This document shows positions 57,464-64,000 of a DNA stretch of 64,000 nt, piece after piece. The notes under the pieces were generated by a model, which saw nothing but the letters and a program-made list of their open reading frames with translations, did not search any database and was not told the DNA's origin. Positions within the stretch are counted from its first letter, which is position 1. Each line of letters begins with the position of its first letter. The position numbers and the translations under genes are program-made. The stretch lies in the NCBI GenBank assembly GCA_963920765.1, contig OY987250.1, positions 6,634,001-6,698,000 of the forward strand. Direction: 5' to 3'. The stretch is from Ulota crispa (taxonomy: Eukaryota > Streptophyta > Bryopsida > Orthotrichales > Orthotrichaceae).

Positions 57464-57673
57464 GGCCAGTTTCCATGGGGGGCGGACCCGGAGGCCCATC
57501 TAGGCTCACCCGGGCAGAACAAAAAAAAAAATCCTTGAATGTTCAAAATGCGTAGAGTTCAGAAAGCAACCTTTGATTTTGGGTCTGGAGCCTTCAGGGA
57601 CATAGTTTGACTTTTACTAAATCGAAAGCTGGACGTCCAAGTCAAACCCCTCCAATCCTCATGGAAACTGGCC
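57464..57673. mobile_element. Short foldback element, GGCCAGTTTCCATG ends (candidate)
   Basis: The left end GGCCAGTTTCCATGGGG and the right end CCTCATGGAAACTGGCC are inverted repeats, flanked by TTTAG on both sides (57459-57463 and 57674-57678). 210 bp, with a GC-rich left half. A 5-bp duplication is unusual, and the true duplication could be longer with mutations. Confidence 0.6.
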
Positions 57674-57836
57674 TTTAGAGCCTCCTACAATACCTTTGGA
57701 GTTGAATTTCCAACTAGATGTGCTCTTGAAATTTGCAAATCTAAAATGTACACAGTGTGTACATATGTACCAGCTCATTGAATGATAAAAAAGAATTACG
57801 CTTTGCACGACAATCATTTCATTCAGAGTTTGATAC

Positions 57837-57895
57837 TCCCTCTGTTTCTAAACAAAACCCGGATTCATGCTTTTCTTCTATTTAAAAAAACCCCA
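57837..57895. mobile_element. Possible Stowaway-type end
   Basis: TA followed by CTCCCTCTGTTTCTAAAC matches the plant Stowaway terminus. No complementary right end was found before 58250, so it is a fragment or a chance match. Confidence 0.35.
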
Positions 57896-58253
57896 TGTTT
57901 GTTTATTGACTTGTTTTTTGTAAAAAATAAAACCTATGCTTATCTCTAAAATAAAATGAATTGCTTGGCATGTTTGATAGCATTTCATGCTCATCACTTG
58001 CTAATGTTAGCAATGCAAACCTGATTTAGTGATTTTTGTTTGCAAATTGTTCCTATCATTAAGTTAGAATAATCAATAGTATCAACAAAAAGATTTGATT
58101 TTTTGATAGATGGGACTACTTGGGCATCTAAGATAACTTGTTCTTTACTTACAATTACATTGGCACACTTCATATTAGTCATTTTTCTAACTATTTGGGA
58201 CAAGAACAAAACACTTAAAATTTCAAAACTTTGGTACAAATTTCCTCTCCTTT

Positions 58254-58560
58254 TTAACCCCTAAAGGACCACTTGTCCCTACGAGGGACAAATGGGGTTT
58301 CGGTTAGGATGTGGCTACTACAAGTTTTCACCAAATTCTATACTTTTTTCTCTGAAGGTAGGGTTTTATAAGGGCTAGGTGGGAGAATAAATTTTATTGA
58401 ATTCCGATTTACAATTTAGAAATTACAACAGTAAACATGTGAATTTTAGTTCAAGGGGCAGCTTGGGCATGCCAAAATTCTTTGACTTTTGAGAGGGACA
58501 AGCAAAGTGGGCAACTTTGCCAAAAATTGGGGCGGACGGTTGCAAAATGGGTTCTCTTAT
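58254..58560. mobile_element. Truncated piggyBac-like element, family F left end
   Basis: TTAACCCCTAAAGGACCACT begins a family F-like left part (GAGGGACAAATGGGGTTTCG recalls the right end of the 23308 element reversed). No right terminus follows. The boundary at 58560 is arbitrary. Confidence 0.55.
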
Positions 58561-60734
58561 AGGTAAGATAGGAGTCAAGAAAAGGACAACTAATATTCTC
58601 TTGAAATCTAAGTTTGGAGATCACATGGAAAGAGGCCCTTAGAGCACCTCCACTGGTCCAGTCAAATGTAGACCTGAGAAAGCAAGTTTAGAGGGCCCTT
58701 GCAAGTGAAACTATCCAAATTGTGAATGCAATCTCTACCAGCTTAGTCCGAGACAGACGTTGTAAAGGATCCCTAGATAAGAGGGGCAGATTTAATGGTT
58801 GGACTTTGTAAAGGAGCTGTCTTTTGGCTGCCACCTAGGCACGTAAGTCCTGGCCCAGCTGCTGCACAGGCTCACTCATATCTAAACCCTTAATTGCCAT
58901 TATTGGGTTGAGAGGAGCGCGCCTTGGGAACACGCAGGGTGTCTTGCTGCGATCGTGCGTTGCCAACTAAAATTGGCTTCAATCTTGATCTTCTCTTCAA
59001 ATCTTCAGTCTTCAGTCTTCCGTTGACCTATCTTGTGGCTGGCTCTAAAGGTATAAGGGTCAAGGTAGGGATAAGAGCCCAGTGGATACAGGACGGGTAG
59101 ATCGGGACAGCAGACACGAGCTGCCGTCTGTATGACGGGATCCTAAAATCAAATTCACGATCTGCTGGCCAAAACTCCAGATCGTGAGAGCAGAGCAAGT
59201 CTTAACCATGTGGGTGATCAGTTCCACTTTGTCACCACGACAGTAAATGGGGTTAAGTTTTGTTTAATCCAAACTGCCCGCAACAAGGTTTACAAAACAG
59301 AATGGAAATGAATTGACAAACGAGCCTCCAAAATTGGCTAAGAATAACAAAGCTACATCCCACACATACATAAAAAATAAACCCAAAACAATTCTCTTGA
59401 AATCTTCATATCTTCAGATCTTCAAGTTTTCATGTCTTCAAGTCTTTAAATCTTCATATTTTAATAAAAATAATGGGAAAAATCACAAATAACAAGTCCT
59501 AGAAAAGCACCGACCTTCTATTTAGTGCCATAGATGGTTCAAAGATTCAAATGCTAAGTATAATAGCAACTTGAAAAGCTCTTCTGACCTTCTAACATCC
59601 CTCCAAATTTCAACTCAATCTAAGATACTGTCCAAAAGTTAAGTGGGTTCAAAGTAGAGGCTCTTCTTCCTCCTTACAAACTAAACACTGCCTCTATAAA
59701 CCTCTATAACTTTTGTTCTATACATCACCCATAGAAATGTGATATCAATTTAAAAAAATGATATCATTGGCTACAACCCATAAAATTTTCACTTCAAAAT
59801 AAAACTCTGTCCGAAAGCTCTAGTCAATCAAAGTGTGGGTCTCAATTTTTTAGAGAGCACCCAAATCCCCAACTTCTACCCATTATAACTTCTTCAATAA
59901 AATTTCAAATGAAATGATTAAAGACAATTTAAAAAGTTATGACAACAAACTATTACTCCTAAAAATCTGAAAAGAAAATTTCATATTGTCCAAAAGTTGT
60001 AGCTCTTTAAAGTCTCAGCCTTCTCTTAACAAAAGGGCAGCCACCTCTAAACCTTCACACTTCCATAACTTTCTCGTCCAAGCTTCAAACCTCAAGTTTA
60101 AAATTTTTCTAAAAAGCCAATACTAAGATGAACACTTCCTCCAAATCTTGTTGCAAAATGATATACAGATCATAAATTATGACTTGTCGAAGTCTCAGCC
60201 TTTCTTCATAGTTTGGCTTTTTGACTCTAAAATTCAAACACTCATAATTTTTGCATCACAATTCCAAATCAAACTTGCAAACTCATTTTGGAAAATTAAT
60301 CACACAAGGAAAAATCTCCTCAAATTTCAATTCAAAATCATGTATACACAGAAAAAAATCTCACATCAAAGTTTCAGGATTTTTCCCTTTCTTCCCACCA
60401 ACCCTCATACACTAACTTCCTACAACTAAGGAATCATTTTTTTCATAATTTCAACTCTATCTAAGGTAGGGAGGTGGGGCACATCAGCCCATGCTCTTCC
60501 TTATCCTAACCCCACCATAGATGCCAAAACCTTTTTCTTTTCACACTTTTCCCATTGACTTTTAAATTCTTAGTATTTTTATTCAAACAAAGGCAAAATA
60601 TATGAGCCTTCCAAAATATCTAGATAAACATATGAAAATGATTAAATTACAAAATAAACACCATTGTAAAGTGGCCACGTGCCCTTGCGAGCATATAATA
60701 GCATTAAACGCTTGTTTTCAGTTGCCAAGTTGTG

Positions 60735-60960
60735 GACTTGGTTGGTTGGAGAAGCAATCGTCTCTGGCCGCCCGCCGGTTCGGGATCAAATCCCATCAAA
60801 CTCGTCGAGCGGTGATGGCGGCTCACGGCTTGGCAGCTAGTGAGGCATGAAATTGGCCCAGCCAACCCGCTACCTATCCCCCTGAGCTGTGCATGTGACA
60901 AGACGGCGCAGCTCATTGGAATCTATGGCCGCTACGCTGTCACCAAACCGTGGTCCTCAC
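60735..60960 (+). mobile_element. SINE-like GC-rich segment (candidate)
   Basis: GTGGACTTGGTTGGTTGGAG could be a degraded A box and CCGGTTCGGGATCAAATCCC a B box about 40 bases later, followed by a GC-rich body. This stands out sharply from the surrounding AT-rich DNA. No tail or target duplication identified. The two overlapping ORFs across it are not convincing. Confidence 0.4.
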
Positions 60961-62018
60961 CACGACCACCTCTTTTGCCTCAACTGTTGATTTATTGAAA
61001 TCAACACAAACATAAATAAATAATAAGTATTCACATGATGGAGGAATTTCCATCAGGACACCGTGACACACGGGATGCCTCTAAATGAAATTGTAATTTT
61101 TGCAAGGGCTCTTTGCAAGCCCAATCAAAACGATAGTGCTCCAATGCTTAATACTAACAGTAAACTAAACAATTGATGCTCCTATGCCTGGTTTTGAAAT
61201 AGAAAATAAAATTGGTATGATACAAGGCTTTAGGCTAAAACTTATAGAAATAACTTCTATGTAGCTAGATTTTAAGCTCACATTGCATAATAGTTTTGAT
61301 AATACAAGGCTTGGTATTGAGAAACAAAAACATGATTGCTGTTACTAGGCATGAGGATAAAAGAAACAACATTTTCATTGACAAAAAGGTTGCTACTAAA
61401 GTCCTAAGCTCTAAATGCAACCCTTTCATGTAAAGCGTGCTATAGGTAGCTCAAGAATGGATATGAAGTGGTCCTTGAATGGACCTCTTCAAATCATAGA
61501 AAAAATGTTTATTTTATTGCAAGAGCCAATCACACTCCTAGGTTTTTTTTCATGTCTCTATAATTTGCAAAAGAATGGTTCATGAAATGTCTAGGGTCAC
61601 AAACAAGTTTCTACTAAATAAAACTTTGAAAAATCATCAACAATTCAACAATGCTTCAATAAATATGAAAAAACTGAGTGACCTTTGGCGTCCATTTATT
61701 TTGTAGACAAAAAACCTTCATGTTTTGGAAACCCATGAAAAGGCAGATCAGCCCTTAAATGATAGTTTTTGAGCATACTGCCTTAGATAAAACCAAACTA
61801 AAACAAGGATATAAGATCTAATATTAATAATAGAAATAAAATCCATGTTGTAAGGGCTGGGAGTGATACAAAAGAAAAAAGCAATGATACTACATCGGTA
61901 CTGTCTTGAACCGAGTGAATTCTATGACAAAAAGTATAGTACTAAGAATTAGAAGAGAACTCAATGCTGCAAGGGGTTGGGATCATTCTAAACATAAAAC
62001 TACCATACTAAACTTGCA

Positions 62019-62671
62019 TTAACCCCTAATTGCCCAAGGTCATTTTAAACTTCTTGGCATTTTCTAGAAAGTGAACAAGCAACCAACCTTTTCATAAATC
62101 TCATCAAGTTTGTTTATATTGCAACCATACAAATGTAAACTTGACATGTTAGAGATTACATGAAAAAAGAAAACATAAGAGTATCACTTATAGTTTGAAA
62201 GATTATAACATTTAAACATGAGAGTTGGTTAAAACTGCAAAAGCGACTTGAAGTTTTCTAATCCTTGTTTCATATGTCAAATCTAAAAGTTGGTCATCAA
62301 AAAAATATGAGGTTTAAGGTCATTACATGTTTAACTTGAGTCAATTTACAACTTCCAAAATTTACTCATGTATTTTTTTAAATGGATTGCTAAAGCAAAT
62401 TTTTGTCAAAGCTCTAGTATATTTGAGGCTCATTTTCAAGATCTTCCAGCACTAGAAAACTCAAGATTGCAGTGGACACCCTTGTACAAATTCTTGAGTA
62501 GAAAAATCATCAACATTCATTTTTTAAATCAGATTTTTGATGTTGAAAACAGACTTCAAAAAAAATTTGTGATCAAAAGAAAATACCAAAAACAGTTATT
62601 TGATAAGGTTTTATTTGTCTTCAAAGTTTTGCAAACACCCAAATTGGGTGCCTTGGACATTTAGGGGTTAA
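62019..62671. mobile_element. piggyBac-like MITE, family D copy 3
   Basis: Starts TTAACCCCTAATTGCCCAAG and ends CTTGGACATTTAGGGGTTAA, with TTAA on both sides. 653 bp, similar to 5808-6444 throughout and reverse of 11635-12299. It lies nested in the Harbinger-like element. The 98-codon ORF at 62368-62664 ends inside the terminus and is not conserved in the other copies. Confidence 0.9.
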
Positions 62672-63541
62672 TTGATGTAAACTCAGTCAAGTATATGATA
62701 CAAGGTTTGATACCTGAGCATTATAACAAAAATTGATGATGTAAGGAATTGGAGTCATTCTAAACATAAAATTTCTATCATACTAAACCTGAATTGATGT
62801 AAACACAGTGAACTTTATGATACAAGGCCTAATACTGTGAATTGGAAGAGAACTTGATGCTGCAAGGGATCTGGATCATTCTAAACTTAAAAAATAATTC
62901 ATCCTACACCTGTATTGACCTAAACTGAGTCAAGTCCATGCTACAAGGTCTGATACTAAACCATTGCAAAGGAACTTGATGCTGCATGGCTTGGCGCTAG
63001 AAATCTCCAAATTTGTCCACTTCAATGTTGGATTGCGATATTTGCTCACAACGCAACCTTGCTAGTCGCTCCGCTTCGCCAGCAACTCTTGAATGTCGGC
63101 CTCTTCCTCAGCTGCTCTACAACCCTAAATCTTTCTATTTCTTGAAGTGGTTTTGCAAACCGCGCTCCCTTCCTCTGCAATTTGCCATTGCGCCTTCCAC
63201 GTTGACATGCAACCTACGCCTTCTCCCTCCTTGTTGCAATGTTGCACCTCCGTGACTTTGAAGGTTTTCTTGCAACTAGCTCAAGTTCCTCTGTCCTGCA
63301 CCAAGAATAGCACTCCCCCTAACATTGTGTCTGTGTAATCATTGCAATCTCAAAATAGTCCATCAAACAAGCACGCTATGTGAAGACAAAGCCCTAGGAG
63401 GTCACTGTCTCCAGAGTCATATTTGGTGAGGCTGCGTCAAAAATCTCTGCGAGCGCGTCACCAATGGAGCTATAAAAAGTGAATAGTGCATGAAGGCCAC
63501 ACTAAATTTTTTTTTGAAAGGAACCGGTGGAGGTGCTCTTA

Positions 63542-64000
63542 GTTGTAGGACAAGATGGAGTGGTGGCCCACATGAATTGCAACAGAAATTTTAAAAACAA
63601 GAATAGAAAAAATGAACTAAAAAAAGGCATGTGGAGGCGGTCCCACAAAACTTGTCAAGGCCGGCCCACAGGGGGTGGCCATTGGGGCTACCCTGGGGTG
63701 GCTTACCCGAGGCCCAATTTGGGCCTTTCTTTTTATTTTTTTATTTTTTTAAAATTTTAGATTTTAAAAACCTGGGGTGGCTTATCCAAGGGCCAATTTG
63801 GGCTTTCTTATAAATTTTTTTTTTTTTTGTGTATGTCAATGAAGGTAAACTCTTTCCATCTACCATTCGGTTTGCCAAAAGTTCCAAAGTAGTGTGAATT
63901 TCAAGCACATGTTTGCAATGCAAGGCCAAGAAAGGAATGATTCATGTCTATTTTGGTCATGCAAACTTGAGGAAATGTGCCTAACATGATTTAGAGTATG
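63542..64000. other. Intergenic DNA with a direct duplication
   Basis: GGGGTGGCTTACCCGAGGCC with AATTTGGGC and a T-rich tail at about 63703-63760 is repeated at 63774-63835 (GGGGTGGCTTATCCAAGGGC). No gene seen. Confidence 0.55.

Larger units (their letters stand above)
58642..63538. mobile_element. Large Harbinger-like terminal-repeat pair with TTA duplication (candidate)
   Basis: The left end GAGCACCTCCACTGGTCC and the reverse-complemented right end GAGCACCTCCACCGGTTCC match at 16 of 18 positions. TTA flanks both (58639-58641 and 63539-63541), the duplication typical of PIF/Harbinger elements. The 4.9-kb interior shows no transposase or other protein that I recognise. It contains the SINE-like segment at 60735 and a nested family D element. 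It could also be two independent solo ends. Confidence 0.5.

Noticed and set aside
57202..57555. 117-codon plus-strand ORF in a GC-richer patch
   Set aside because: It crosses the end of the 57464 foldback element and has an opposing ORF; there is no recognisable domain.
60602..60850. 82-codon ORF in the GC-rich patch
   Set aside because: It overlaps an opposite-strand ORF of similar quality, and the patch looks like a tRNA-derived repeat, not coding DNA.
62368..62664. 98-codon ORF in family D copy 3, considered as a transposase remnant
   Set aside because: The frame is not maintained in copies at 5808 and 11635, there are no DDE-type motifs, and the end coincides with the transposon terminus.

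Overview
This is a nuclear window from a land plant. It carries a plastid Clp protease subunit with a transit peptide, a plant-type DUF641 protein, the plant fusion of a sulfotransferase-like domain with a branched-chain aminotransferase domain, and a homologue of the Arabidopsis KIN14B-interacting WD40 protein. All introns follow the GT-AG rule. The DNA between genes is very AT-rich while exons are near 50% GC. Intron positions and the mosaic of AT-rich repeats would suit a bryophyte or other non-flowering plant, but I cannot name the species.

Layout. 1-12.7 kb: no genes, many small transposons and tandem repeats. 12.7-18.3 kb: a GC-richer upstream block with about 180-bp tandem repeats, then the five-exon KIN14B-interacting-like gene (+). 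18.3-22.9 kb: a cluster of short transposons. 22.9-30.4 kb: a 19-exon sulfotransferase-like/aminotransferase fusion (-). 31.7-35.1 kb: two-exon CLPR1 (-). 37.1-40.3 kb: three-exon DUF641/GIL1-IRKI-like gene (-). 41.6-44.3 kb: an LHT-type amino-acid transporter pseudogene (-) with three frameshifts and a nonsense codon. 44.4-64 kb: no genes, with a 138-bp tandem array, CACTA-like, Harbinger-like and SINE-like elements. For the three multi-exon genes on the minus strand and the one on the plus strand, the exon models add up to whole codon numbers (1105, 580, 387 and 658 residues).

The most striking content is a superfamily of short, non-coding, inverted-terminal-repeat elements that begin TTAACCCCTAA and end TTAGGGGTTAA. 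About 15 complete copies in at least seven internal sequence families occur here, including inside introns of three genes. Almost every copy is bounded by TTAA, and neighbouring copies share one TTAA. This is the signature of piggyBac-type transposition, which is not what one expects in a plant. Mutator-like, CACTA, Stowaway and Harbinger-like non-autonomous elements are also present. One of them has a 9-bp target duplication and an empty-site copy preserved next door. No transposase gene was recognised anywhere in the window.

The genes do not form a functional cluster: plastid proteolysis, amino-acid metabolism, microtubule or growth signalling and amino-acid transport are simply neighbours.
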